A DNA stretch of 64,000 bases from Tomocerus qinae (Eukaryota; Arthropoda; Collembola; Entomobryomorpha; Tomoceridae): positions 29,004,201 to 29,068,200 of the forward strand of contig CM034548.1 in NCBI GenBank assembly GCA_020055645.1. Direction: 5' to 3'. Position 1 is the stretch's first letter. Each line of letters opens with the position of its first letter. Shown piece by piece: positions 11,526-24,310 of the stretch. Position numbers and translations under genes: made by a program. Under the pieces are notes generated by a model, which had not been told where the DNA came from, searched no databases, and saw only the letters and a list, made by a program, of their open reading frames with translations.

Positions 11526-14500
11526 ATTCTCCTGTCTCTCCGTTATTCAACTATATTATTTTCAGCCATTGCTTTCTCTTACTACCTTGCCCAATCGACA
11601 TCGAGAAGAGAAAATGGCAATTTGTAGGCAGATATAAGTTGTGTGTTTGGGGATCTGTTAAGTTGGATCTGAGTGCAAAATTCTGAGCATAACAGGAAAT
11701 GTTAATTACTCTCTCAGACTTTGAAGAAATTGGGGCGGTTTTTATCTCTGGGCGGGCATGAGCAGTGAATTTAGGATGCTATGCTTTGGTTTCTATTTCA
11801 TGATTTTCTTTTACATGACTGGTTCATTCCAGCTTCCTAATTTGCCATGAATATAAGACGAAATGAAACATCCGTTTAAATAATGGATTTCTTTACTTGT
11901 AATACTCGGAAATATCTTTGATGTAGATATGATTGAAGACAAAAGAGAATATCGTTGCCTGCTATCATAAATTTCTGTACAATGCCATTCAGTTGAATTG
12001 AAGAGAACGGATATTTGTATTATTCGGTTAATTTGCTGAAAATGAAAGCATATTATACTATTTCCTCTCTTTTCATCTGTTTGTGTGCTTGTATTATTCT
12101 TCGAAGCGAAATATTGAATGCTTTAGATTTTCCTGCTAATTTACTGCTTTTGTTGACTGAGGTGGTAATTTAATGGAAGTCGAATTTTGATTTTTGAGTG
12201 CTAGTACTAATCAACAATTTTATTTAGAATGGCCGAATTTAATTAAAATAGGACACTTCAGCCAAAATTACTAATAATCTTTATATTAAAGTGTCGTTGT
12301 AGATTAGATTTGTATTTAAATATCATGCAATATCAAGTTATTGTAAAAAAGACAACTAGATTTACAATACAAAGTATGTGTATAAGTGTTTTTGAGAGTT
12401 TACGTATTCTATGTAGTAGTGAAATATCTCTAACATGTAAACTCTCTTGTTTGTGTAAAATTGTGGCAAAGAATTGTAGATTACAAATAGAAACATCACT
12501 GCTGTAGATTGGTTAGTTAATTTTGTTTAAAATACTATTTACAAATGAAATGTACCTATGGTATACTAACTAAGGAGACTTACGACATTTAATAGTTATT
12601 TCATCGTCTTTCTGATGTATGAACACAACATACAAATGGTTCTTGTTATTGCTTACTCTGTGAACGCAGTATGCTTTGTGTGGATAAATTTAAGTATTAT
12701 ATAGTAGATACAGACTGTACAGACTGTGCCACTCGCAATCGCAATGACAATGAAAAAATTGTTAAAATGACTCATCAATGATACCTACCTGTTTGGGTTT
12801 AATTTTCGAATGAAATCTTTTGTATTTAATATAGTCGTCATTAGTTAATAGAAATAAAACTTTCAAAACTTAATGTTTATCACAAATGTGAAGTAAATTG
12901 TGTTTTCTTTCACAGGGGCACTACAAAATTTGACATATATTTGATTATTGTTCATGTAAATGGGTTAGCATTTTAAATCAAAGCAACTTTATGCAGCTTG
13001 CTTGCGCATTGATTGTTCTATTATTATGTTGAAAGGTACACTATATTTACTGCCTTGTATATATCCCATCGTTTTCAAAGATGCGCTAGTATAAGTTATA
13101 AATTTTGGTTTTTAACTTTTTGTCATTGCCCTCTATTGTTAAATTCATTTAATAATGTTATATTCTGATATTTTTGACCAGTAACTAACATACTGGTCAA
13201 AGTTTAGTTACCTATAACTAAACACTTATAAGAAAATTTATTACCAAAGTGGATAAAACTGGATTATTAGTAGTTCAAAGTAAAAATCCAATGCACATAC
13301 ATTGTTTTGCAATTGCATCGCCATTGATGGCACATCAAAGAAGTTATAATAACGCACACTCATTTTCTGAGTTCAAGAGTCCTTAAACAGAACGCATCAT
13401 TATTTTACTCCTTCATTGTCATTCATGAATCTTCAGTATATTTTAATGATAAAAAATGAAAGAATATTTTGTGCCCATCTCACAAAACTTATTCACATTT
13501 GGGAACCTAGAGAAAGTAAATAGGTCTAAGACAAATGCCCATGAAAACCTTAATAATTGTTGTTCCATCTTTATGATAATATATCTCTATTTGCTATTGA
13601 CTAATAGCAACCACCTCTCAGTGAGTGTAATCAATCATACATGGTGATTTTATTAGTAGCATTGTCAATTATAAATGTTTATTAAATATACTAAAGTCTA
13701 AATACGAGTGGAATCCCCTCAGTGGATTCTAAACAAAAAGCAGACTTAAAAAGGATAGACAGTAAATATATTAAATTAGGAAGGGATGCCATAAGCCATG
13801 AATCTCTTGGTCTGGTTTATATCTGTTGTGTTGCATTTCATGAAAAAGCTACTTGAAATGAGAACGTTCATATTCAGAGTCTCATTGTGCGTCTGTCTCT
13901 GGTTCTCCTCTTCTCTCCTCGTTGTGTCTAACAACTCAAACAAGTAAAAGCAATATGTCTAGGTTATAGATGTATTATAGATCAGCTACATGTATAGCAC
14001 AGAAGAGAGAAAGCCTGAGAGAAAGCCTCCTTTCTCCTTCTTGATTAGGATTGGTAGACGTCCATTTACATTCACCAATGACAGTGTGCCTCATCAGGTA
14101 GAACTGTCCTTCCCAGTCCTATTGTAAAGCAACTGCAAGAATAAAGTATTTATTGAAAATTTTTGTGACGTGACGGTGACTTGGTTCGATGATTCTGTCG
14201 TGTTCGTGTCTCTACATGGACTCCAGACTCGTTTGTATCCTCTATTGAATTGGCAAAGCCCACAACACACTTGTGCAAGAACACAAACAGACGTCCTTAA
14301 GCGACAAGGTACTTTTTTATATTGCAACTTACATCATTACACCTTGTAACTTGTACTTGTATCTAAGACATTTTTAAGCCTTTAATAATAGTTACTTAGC
14401 TTTACCTGCGTAGCTGAACCGACAAGTAGAACAGTCACTTTCCTGGTAAAGATAGTGTCCGGTCTCATTTTTACTAATGACAACAATACAATACAAAATT

Positions 14501-14780
14501 GTACATTTGTGAGTAGTGAGAGTCGAGAGTGTCGGTTTCATAATTCTTCACAGCAAGTGTTTGCTAACTAAGCTAAAGTATTTAATCAGTAATTATTAAG
14601 TTTTTCAAATTAATTGGATTGGAATTTATTAAGAAATTTTCTTTTTGGCAGCTATAGAACACGCTGGTGCAGTGTTAACCCCCAATTGGAACATATAATC
14701 TGTTGGAATAACTTAAATATACATATAAATGCTTAATTGACTACCGACCTTTAAACTATCTAACGGTTGTACAGATACAA
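11526..14780. other. Gene-free intergenic stretch
   Basis: The GPN3 3' UTR must begin here, but I cannot place its end; the first clear AATAAA is far away (12853-12858). There is a small perfect hairpin at 13174-13200 (TTGACCAGTA, 7-base loop, TACTGGTCAA). No gene is recognised on either strand. Confidence 0.5.
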
Positions 14781-14792
14781 AGCATTGTCAAG

Positions 14793-14874
14793 GTAAGCAA
14801 AATTTGACTGTTTGAATAAGATTTCCACCTAAAAAAGTAATAATGATTGTGATTTTTCGATGACTTGATTGCAG
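14793..14874 (+). other. Probable 5' UTR intron of the ERp29 gene
   Basis: A good donor (CAAG then GTAAGC at 14793) is followed 82 bases later by an acceptor (TTGATTGCAG ending at 14874) four bases before the ERp29 start codon. This would make the coding exon begin with AATA-ATG and place a non-coding first exon upstream. It is inferred from splice signals only. Confidence 0.5.
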
Positions 14875-14878
14875 AATA

Positions 14879-17800
14879 ATGACGGGATTGAAGCCCTTGA
14901 AGATGTTTCTTCTGACTCCTTTTATTTTCGTCCTGGTCCTATCCTATGTTACAAATTTCTGTGCTGCTGTAAATTGTAAAGGATGTACTCCTCTGGATAC
15001 ATATTCTTTTGAAAAGGTATTTGCATTACCCACAATAACTGATCATAAGATGAATTTTGAATCTGGTGACCTATCTTCACAAGTCACTTAGATAATACTA
15101 AAAGATATTTTGGACTGACCCAAAGACTTTTCATTAGTATAATATGGATTACCTGGTGGTTTCTATCTTTCCTTAAAAATTGTGCATGTATTTTTCTCAA
15201 GCCAATTTTCTTTGAAGTGCCCCTCGTATTTCTGAAAAGGTTAACCCTAGACTTATACCCGATGATTTCCCAAATCAACAGTAAAATATTACTAGTCTCT
15301 TCAGGAATAGCCAATTACCGAGCTCCATTGGCGGAGGCTTGTTGGTCTGCTGACATATGGATCTTTCGAAGCCTTATGGGTCCCGAGAGGGACTATGTCA
15401 TCCTTTAGAAACATAACTTGGGATGTTTTTTCATTCTATAATTTTTATATATCCTTGGAGGATTCCAACTACCTTCAATTTAAAAATATAAGTAGATAAA
15501 TGAATTTCTGACAAATACAAAAGCCCTGAGGTTATTAGACATGGCCATCCTTGACCACTAGACACTTTTTGTAGTCCCAAGAAGTAATAAATCCCGGTCT
15601 AGGGAGTATAAATTGTTTTCTCGATTCATATTTTAATTTGTTCACGATGTAAAATTGTTCTCATGATGTCACTTTGAAATTGACAAATATAATCAATTTG
15701 TAGCTTGACAGAAAATCAATAATCATGTTCCACTTTGTTCATTCAAACCCTCGGTTCCCGAATTCTCTACAGCAGTTTAAACATTTTCTCCTTATGAATA
15801 CCTGAAAACTTATTACACAGAGAACATGTATAACAAGCATAGATAGTGCCAGATGTTAACTAATGGTTTATCCCCTCCTTTATGAAAATGCCGTGTCTAT
15901 CTGTTGGTTGTGAGCCCATTATAAGAAACATGAGTACATTTTCTGTCTCTTTCTAGCCACAGTGTCCATTTATTTATTGCATTCTGCTAATCATCGCTCC
16001 TTTTTTACAGCCATTTTACAATGGTTTGTCATTTCTACCCACTAATGAATAATTTATTATCCAGTTTGTGTTGAGAACGTTACTATGCTGTCTACTGACA
16101 GGAGATATGTGTACCTACAGATATAATGATATACTACATATTTATACCTACTTCGCTATTACTATTTGTACATACTTAGATGTTATCACACGCACGATAG
16201 ACACGTTTTAAAAATTCACGTAACATCTTATATACAAAGTAGAGAGCCCACTTAATGCTAGCTTATGGCTTAAATGTTTACTAATGTTATATATGTTAGC
16301 AGAAATAAGTGAATTCAGACATTAGGCCTAATGCCTAGAGAGGCATTAAGCTTAATGCCTAAAAATGCCCGGCATTAGGCCTAAAGACTAGTCTTTACGC
16401 TTAAAGCCTAGGCATTAAGACTAATGCCTGAATTTTGCTCGGCATTAAGCTTGATGCCTGGTCTTATTGCCTGATTTGGATGGAAATGAAAGTAAACAAC
16501 AAAAACTTAAGTCTAATACACACAATCGCTGTGTATTCATGTAAAATATAAATGTATAATATGTACACCTTGCTAAATAATACTAATCTGCACATGTAGA
16601 ACATGAAAATGGTTGGAAAAAATAGATAGTGTAACATGCGAACAAACATTATCGACTATTTCAAATCATCTCCAAAGAAACGGAATTCACTTATTTTTAT
16701 TTCTGAAAATTTAAGTATTAAATCTTGTCAGAAGAATATTGAGAAAATAAAAAAGTTTTTAATGGGGTATAAAGTGTGAATAATGTCAACTAAAAAGAAC
16801 AAGAGTTTCCAAATCAATAGTGGTGAAACCAAATGTATAAATGTTTTATGCATTGCCTGGTCGCAATGAAAAAAATGCAATTTTTTCTTAATACATCCCA
16901 TTGATCTTTGAACTCAACAACTTTAAAATTCTTGGATTGAAAGTGGTTGAATCCTTATTTTCTGTACCCGGTCTCAATAAAAACTTTTTATTTCCTCAAT
17001 ATTTGTCTGACTAAAGGATTTGGATTTTCGCATGTCACACTATCTATTTTTTCCAACCATTTTCATGTTCTACATGTGCAGATTAGTACTACCTACCAAG
17101 ATGTACGATGTACATATTATACATTTATATTTTACATGAATACACAGCGATTGTGTGTATTAGACTTAAGTTTTTGTTGTTTATTTTCATTTCCATCCAA
17201 ATCAGGCAATAAGACCAGGCTAATGCCGAGCAAAATTCAGGCATTAGTCTTAATGCCTAGGCTTTAAGCTTAAAGACTAGTCTTTAGGCCTAATGCCGGG
17301 CATTTTTAGGCGTTAAGCTCAATACCTAGGCATTAGGCCTAATGCCTGAATCCACTTATTGCCGCTAACATATATAAGGCAGAAAAATTCTGTCTTTCAT
17401 TTTATCAGAACAAGAGGTTTGTTTCTAGAGTATAGTCCCAATATACAGAGAGTAATTTATTCATTAGGGGTGTTTTTGTGCAAATACAGGTAGTATGACT
17501 ACATATAGAAAATAGTAGGTATTAATAGTTTTTATATCTATTGTCCTATCGAACAAATTTCGCTTTCCATTTGCGTTAATTTGTTCAATCCTTATAAATA
17601 GATATAATCGCTAATTTGTAAGTTTTGTACACCAAACTCATTTTGATTCTTCATTACGATTGAATTTTCTGACTAAGGTTATTGAAGATAACGATTCAAG
17701 TTTTACATCTTTGAGTTGCATTAATTAGTAATTTGTAAGTGAATGATTTAAATCTTTAGCAATTGATTGTCTGTTTTGCAGGTTATTACTAAATTCCGCG

Positions 17801-18411
17801 CAGCTCTCGTGAAATTCGACGTTGCGTATCCCTACGGGGATAAACATGATGAATTTGCAAGAGTAGCAGAAGCTACACGGGGAGTCTCGGATTTAATCGT
17901 TGCCGAAGTCAATGTCAAAGATTATGGTGACAGGGATAACGCAGACCTGGCAACTAAATACGAAGCGAAACAAAAAGATTTCCCGGTACTTCGTCTTTTC
18001 AGAAAAGGTCTCGGAGATCCTTTAACTTTCAAAGGAGATTTCAAAGCGGATGACATAATTCAGTTTGTGAAGATCAATACTGGCGTCTACATTGGTTTGC
18101 CTGGTTGCATAGAAAAGTTCGACATGCTCGCCTCAGAATTCATTAAAATCCGAGACAAAGAAAGACGGCAAGACATTTTGAAGGAAGCCCAAGAATTAAT
18201 ATCCAAAGGATTTGATTCGGAAAAAAGCGCTGACATGGCAAATATTTACTACAAATTGATGGAGAAAATATTAGAAAAAGGAGATGAATTTGTACAAGAA
18301 GAGATTCAAAGGGTTGAAAAGCTAAGGAAGACCAAAGTGTCACTGGATAAAAAAGAAAGTCTTCAGAAGAGGCTAAACATTCTGCAGTCGTTTGTTCATG
18401 ATGAGCTTTGA
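14879..18411 (+). CDS. ERp29: ERp29/Windbeutel-type ER thioredoxin-fold protein
   Basis: An endoplasmic-reticulum protein of the ERp29/Windbeutel family. In Drosophila, Windbeutel helps Pipe leave the ER; in other animals ERp29 assists secretory protein folding. Two coding exons, 14879-15016 and 17782-18411, give 255 residues. Residues 1-30 form a signal peptide (hydrophobic FLLTPFIFVLVL). The mature part begins with VNCKGC and YSFEK, then the thioredoxin-like domain (KFDVAYPYGDKHDEF, VKDYGDRDNADLATKY, FPVLRLF, YIGLPGCIEKFD), then the helical C-terminal ERp29 domain. The protein ends in HDEL, a K/HDEL-type ER retrieval signal. Splicing is phase 0 at the family-typical place (YSFEK|V). The 2.8 kb intron carries a large foldback element. 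AATAAA at 18657-18662 is a plausible poly(A) signal. Confidence 0.95.
16289..17375. mobile_element. 1.09 kb foldback element in the ERp29 intron
   Basis: The ends ATATATGTTAGC and GCTAACATATAT are perfect inverted repeats. The arms 16289-16642 and 17027-17375 match over some 350 bases with few changes; each contains a cluster of GGCATTAGGCCTAATGCC-type words that are themselves palindromic. Matching continues inward for a short block (about 16727-16762 with 16972-17015). No transposase frame is visible; a 106-codon frame in the right arm is an artefact of the arm sequence. No clear target-site duplication was found. Confidence 0.85.
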
Positions 18412-18656
18412 ACTGATATCTCGGACGGTACTTAATTGCTACAGAAAAGTAAAACTATTTAATGCACAAGTTAATTAGCTTAGTAGCATTTGTCCCTTAA
18501 ATGGATTAATTTTCAACATTCCTTCATAAATGAACATTCCTTTTGAGCTGCTGCTTTTCCCATCCCAACCCAGAGTAATTTTTCAGATATGAAAATAAGC
18601 ACCAACCATTATGTCAGCACGTAGGTCATTACTTACTAGTAGTTGAACAATGGACA

Positions 18657-18662
18657 AATAAA
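18657..18662 (+). terminator. Probable ERp29 polyadenylation signal AATAAA
   Basis: AATAAA lies about 245 bases after the ERp29 stop codon. It is the first canonical hexamer I see downstream of the gene. Confidence 0.45.
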
Positions 18663-20670
18663 GGATCTATCGTTTCAGAACACTTTGGAGAGCTAACAGG
18701 GAAGGACAAGCTGTAGCCTTTAAAAATGCTTGTGATCATAACCAAACGCCCAAAATAGGAATATGTATTTTCTGATTCCAATAATATCATATCCGTTCCG
18801 ACATGAAAACTATCGGTATTAAGTCAAAAGGTGGAAGCTGTGTTTCAAGTCAATTTGCACTGGGTGGAAATAAAAAAAGTAATTTGAAGTGCAAACTCTC
18901 TGTAAATTAATAATAGTGTAGATTGTTTAGTACAACATCTCACTAACCAATGATATTTATATTTGTTACATGTTTGTATGTTGTAATGTAAACCAATAGC
19001 AAACCTCTGAGAATATTTAGGCATCTAAGTAATTCAGGTATTCTCTGATAATAAACAGGTACCAATGTCGAGGAAACAGTGTACCGCTTGCAGTATAAAT
19101 CAACCCATTGAGAAATATGTACTGCGAAGATATAGCTTCAGAAAATGCACACAAAATATTAATTGATGTATGTGAAGTCTACCTTTAGATTGCATTTGTG
19201 CATTTGTCAATGGCTTAGTGAAATTTCATTGGACACCACATTCAATTTTACACATTACTTTTATTCGTATGGTAAATCGGTACAAATATTACGATTCCTT
19301 ACCAATTTGCGTCTCATTTATTACCCAAATGCTATTAAAATTATTTATTCACCGTCTGATATTGTTTTTTACCTTTTCCATACTAATATAATGATAAATG
19401 TATTTAATAATGTGTTTTCAAGAACTATCTTGATGTTGACAAAATTTAGACTAGAATGATGAATGATATAGAAGTTACCATTTCGACTAAAAAATGTTCA
19501 ATTATCAAAAAGAGATTTTTCTTTTATTTAATTGCTATTGTTATTATTTTTTAACTTCTACAACCATAAAATTGTTTTATTGTTGATTTATAGTATGACA
19601 TTTATTTCAAGTGATTACAAACTTGCAAATCTAATTTTTAAAGTTGGATTACTGAACATGCTAATAATGCAAGTGGGGGACAACTATATTACATATGAGT
19701 ATTACATGAAAATGTACGTAATTATTAAGGCTAATAACTAAAACGCATGCATATTATTTGTATGTACTTAAATGCAATTGGAAATCTGATTGACAGCGAT
19801 CTGATTTTAAAAACTGAATTTTAAGATTATTCCGGCGAAGGTCTACTATATAGAAATGAATTAAGCACCTAGATAGTCTGTAATTATAATTTTATCCAGT
19901 GATACTTTAGTTACCAACTTCTCTAGTATGTAATAATAAGTAATTATGTACTGGGAATCAGAGTATATTTTACTCGAAAATAGTTTCTCAATGTTGAAAT
20001 TTTTGGTTGTAAATTTAATTTATAAAATAGATTAGTGAACAAAAGCAAACAAGTATATAGCTATATTGTAAAACCAAAAAGTGTTTTAATTACAAGATTA
20101 CACTGATCTGGTTTAAGCATTTTTTGCTCATAGTTTAAAACATACAGATATGTTATACTAAGAGAAAATTGCATTGTAAAATAAAACAAATTGCTTTGGT
20201 GATAGTCATTCATTTGAGATTGAATCGGTGACAGAGCATGGTAAACAATTGTCTCTTAAAAATAAATTGGTGTTACTTGCTTTTATGTCAAAGCCAAGAT
20301 TGTAAATAATTTTTAGTCAAATTAAAGATTTTATTTCAGTTATACTTACTGTTCGTTCATTTCTTCATAGTTGACAACAGTAAAACGAAACGTATTATGA
20401 GTTTATGAGTAACCACTTTTAAAAATTGTGATTAATTACAAGCAGTATTAATTACAAACCATTAGAGTCTTCTATATTCATAATGACATTATAATATTTG
20501 TGTTGTTAATCATGTTTCTAACTTAATTACAATAATGCAAACAGTTTCAAAAGTCAAAGTAATTTACAATTTCTTTCTAAGTTATTTCTAGCCATTTCCA
20601 CTAGCAAAGCTACAAGGCCAAGAAGCTATAATATAGGAATAAGTATGAATCTAAAACAAATTCAAGAAGT
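18663..20670. other. Gene-free intergenic stretch
   Basis: This part is very AT-rich. Frames of up to 98 codons occur but have biased, low-complexity composition and no domain features. No repeat with clear ends was seen. Confidence 0.5.
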
Positions 20671-20686
20671 TTCATGAAATGGCATT

Positions 20687-20865
20687 CAAGCACGTATCAG
20701 AAATTTGACCAAGGGGGCGGGGGCACCAAAATATATTGGTAAAATGAAGACATCTTCGCGCGAAGCGCGAATTTTTTTTGGATTTTTTACCTTTTTTGAC
20801 AAAAAAATCGCCTTTTTATGAAAATTTAGAGGGGGCCCGGGCCCCCCCCTTTGGATACGTGCTTG
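20687..20865. mobile_element. hAT-like MITE, family 1 copy B
   Basis: Terminal inverted repeats CAAGCACGTATC and GATACGTGCTTG bound a 179-base element. It is flanked by a perfect 8-base duplication ATGGCATT (20679-20686 and 20866-20873), the target-site length of hAT transposons. Inside are the palindrome TTCGCGCGAAGCGCGAA and a GGGCCCGGGCCC block. It is non-coding and non-autonomous. Confidence 0.9.
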
Positions 20866-21919
20866 ATGGCATTCACATCTAGTATGGCACTAAATGTTTC
20901 AGTTCTTATATTATCCATAGCATGGAAATATTATATCACAAACATCCCGAGCAGCACACAAGTCGCTCAGTAGCTACGATTTTAGTAGTAACCTACTCTG
21001 CAGTTTTACGTAGCTACTTAAGTGAAGTTTCTACGTCCCTGAAGCTACCCAAGGGCTACGTGTCAGTAGTAATTAAGTGATTTCAAAAGGTCATATGTAC
21101 CACAAATAATGCCCAAGTTATCAACTGAGCCAGTTTGGGCGAGTGGCTTAGGCGCTCAGTTAATAGCACACATAGTTAGCATGACTTGAGACAGGCTATT
21201 CGGCATGTAAAGAATCTTAAACGTTTAAAGTCATTTAAAAAATTACCTATATATAGATCATATTATCATGACGATCATGAAAAATACAAAACATTGTCAA
21301 AATCAAAGTACTTCATAGTTCATAGTTCAAAGTACTTCAACTGTAATTAATTTGTTAGGGTTGACACAACAACGAACATTTTCTAGATGCTCGGAACATC
21401 TAGAAATTGTCAGTAGTGATTATCTATTACAATTTGCGCCTAATCAATCGATCGGCAGCCAAAGGAACCCGGGGATATAACTTCTGTTGTTATAAATTAC
21501 GAGTTTTTATAGTACTATGGGTAAATGATTCATAATGATTCGACTTCGTTGTTGTATATTGCAACGTTTAAACTTTGTGTACATTGTGTGTAATATTTTT
21601 TATGGATTGTATTGTATTTTGTAGTAATCGCAAAATGTTGTTAAAATTCCCCCATCTGGGGAATCTATAGAATATTCATTACTGCAATAACCAATCAGAT
21701 CGCTGGATTCAAAAAATTTTGACCAATCAGAATGCGTATCCAGGTGCAACTCCCAAATAACGGTTTCACGGACTACTGAAACTATCAGTAATACACACAT
21801 TACGATCATTACAAAATGTCCCAGTTCGCTAATCATTACCATTAAATCACCAATAATCAATTTTTAGGTGAATGTCTATTATTGCTTTATCAAGTCTACG
21901 ATCGATCATAATATACAGA

Positions 21920-22130
21920 TAGTAGCGCCCCCAGCATGCGTGACTCTATTTCGAAAGGTAGGCATCCAGCATAATCATGTGTATTAGTTAATTTCGAAAT
22001 ACAGTAACCTATTAAGTGTTTACTGTTAACCCGTGGTGAACTTATTGTTATGCATACGCGCTTCGCTCTTGCGCATTGCAACAAAAAGCCGCAAAGTCCA
22101 TGGCATAAAATACAGTTACATAGAGACATA
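21920..22130. repeat. Dispersed repeat, copy 2
   Basis: TAGTAGCGCCCCCAGC followed by GACTCTATTTCGAAAGG matches the block at about 2922-2965, and the nearby CCTACCAGACATACATACAT (22393 onward) matches about 2873. These are pieces of one old interspersed family whose ends I cannot define. Confidence 0.45.
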
Positions 22131-22258
22131 CATACATAGTTGAAACATAGTTGGAAATAATTTTATTTATTGTGATGATTGTTTTGATGTCATAATAATT
22201 TATGAAACAACTCATTTCGGTGGTTTAGAGGAAGTGAGCATGCGCATTTTGGTTTAAA

Positions 22259-22386
22259 GGAACCTGCATATATTACGTATGTAGTTGTTGGGGGAGGAGG
22301 AGGTGGAATCCAAACGTGTTACAGTCAGCACTTGCGTTACAAATTGGGGAGGGGGTTTTGCATTACGTAATGTATGCAAGTTTCCT
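22259..22386. mobile_element. Small MITE with about 25-base inverted ends
   Basis: The left end AGGAACCTGCATATATTACG and the right end, read in reverse complement, AGGAAACTTGCATACATTAC are imperfect inverted repeats bounding about 130 bases with a G-rich interior (GGGGGAGGAGGAGGTGG). No clear target duplication is visible and no coding capacity is present. Confidence 0.65.
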
Positions 22387-22459
22387 AAGCTCTCCTACCA
22401 GACATACATACATAGATAGATTGGTAAATTTATTGCTTTATCTCTTTTCTGTGTTTATA

Positions 22460-24140
22460 ATTATAAATTATAACTCTTAACTCTTTTATTAAAAATATTG
22501 TCTTTTAATAGGCCAGCAGGCTTTAACCACAAACTCATAATTGGTCCATAATCTCAAAAACTTTAGAAAACAGTTGGCGTGTGTAGGTGTTAAAACGGGA
22601 AGCCATTTATATTTTTATCCAAAATAAGCAAGTTTGACAATGATTATTGTATATGAATCTTGTAAACTGGTGACCTCGAATTATTATCTATGCCGACTGG
22701 ATAAAGACAAATCCATCCACATCTTCGATAGTAATGAATGACGCCAATTAATAATACGTAAAAGTGCATGTCGAAATCTAGTTAACTCTTTTATTTAAAC
22801 CAACGACTATAAATAAGTCTACGCGTGCATTATTTTTTTGCGGTTTTCTTGCATGCATTTGCAAATCTGACTGATAGATATTTGTTCCAATAAAATTCTG
22901 CACTACAAAGTAAAATGAGCGATTAAATACATGTAATAAATATAAGAATTATTATTGATACTGTAGATTCTTTTTTACCACGGAACGGTACAAAGGATCG
23001 GACTACTATAATCTCTGAAGGCCCTGTTAAAGGTAAATCCTCCGATGCGAATGTTCCCATTACCATTCATTTCCAAACTTTATGCGACATACATCAAAAA
23101 TCCTAGTCTAGGGGTTCACTGACTGATATTTAAAACTAACCGCAAAGCAAGGTACCTTATTTTTGGGAAAAACAATAAACACTTAGCCGAATGTTTGTAG
23201 GCTTCCCCGCCGCAGTGTCTAACTATCCGTCGGCGGTTTCCCTTGTCGTTTTGTAACTCTATGCTGTGGCGCTGCTGATTGTAGTGTGAAAATATATAAG
23301 CCTGGTGGAGACAGAATTTGCTCCTCCGGAGACAGTTTTTGGACCTGAGCCTCTTAACTCTTTCGTACTGCTTTGCAACGTAAAGCGTAAAGTCGAAAGA
23401 GTATATATATCTTAACTACAAAAATCCATATGTCTTAAGGAAGTGGCCTATGCTAGTATGCTAACAACTAACCCTTACTTTTAAAGCTTTAAAAAAAGAT
23501 TCTTAATAGTGCAAACAAATGCATAGTGCACATAGTGCATAGCAAGCAAGAAAAAACCTATGATTTTATTGCCCGCCTGCAGATTTCAGGACGGACACAT
23601 GATGATCATAGGTGAGTATGAAATTGAGACATGTCGCGACGATTTGTCACATCACATGTAATTTATTAACTTAGTGTCATTTCTACGACTTTGTTGTATT
23701 CAGTAATGTACTTCTACGTGCTACACATAGTAGGTAAACCACTACTATCAATATTGTAGGCTCCTCCAGAAAGTCTGAATGCTACTAAAGGCTGTAGTGT
23801 AGATTTTGTACAGTGTCTCGTGAAAGACATTCAACAAGAGTCATACGGTCATATACCCCATAATTTAAAATATATATGACAAGTAATGACAACTGTTTGT
23901 GCTCGCCAATGTTTCATACTTCTTTCATTCTATTCAAAGCAGAAATTTTGCTCTAAATCTAAATAATAATAGTGAGTACAGGTATAGTATCGATCTTACA
24001 ATAGGACGACTCACAGCAAGAAAAAATAATCGATAATGGCCTCAATATTTTTATCCTATCCTCTGCGCAACCGCGAAAGCTCAAATTAATAATAATGTTA
24101 CCAATTTTTTAGCCAGTCTGAAGTAGCTCTTTCTGGTTGT
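22460..24140. other. Gene-free intergenic stretch
   Basis: No gene, RNA gene or element with definable ends was recognised here on either strand. Confidence 0.45.
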
Positions 24141-24153
24141 AAGCGATTATGAT

Positions 24154-24302
24154 CGGGCATGAAAAATCCATTAGTTTTTGCTGTTTGATCCCAAAAGTCC
24201 AACCCAAAAACCCGGCTTTTTGGGTTTTGCTATTTGGAGGTGTGAGCAAAAACCATAGCTTTTGCTGTTTGATACCCAAAAATCCGGGTTTTTCATGCCC
24301 TG
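24154..24302. mobile_element. hAT-like MITE, family 2 copy A
   Basis: The left end CGGGCATGAAAAA and the right end TTTTTCATGCCCTG are inverted repeats of CAGGGCATGAAAAA, with one base lost at the left. A perfect 8-base target duplication ATTATGAT flanks it (24146-24153 and 24303-24310). The arms continue inward with GTTTTTGCTGTTTGAT-type sequence, so almost the whole 149-base element folds back. A related element is at 50112-50385. Confidence 0.85.
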
Positions 24303-24310
24303 ATTATGAT

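Noticed and set aside
16947-17267. 106-codon plus-strand frame in the ERp29 intron
   Set aside because: It lies across the right arm of the foldback element and its mirror arm gives a similar minus-strand frame; no domain is seen.
21134-21166. tRNA-like A-box (GGGCGAGTGGCTTAGGCGCT)
   Set aside because: No cloverleaf, no B box and no terminator follow, so neither a tRNA nor a SINE can be supported.
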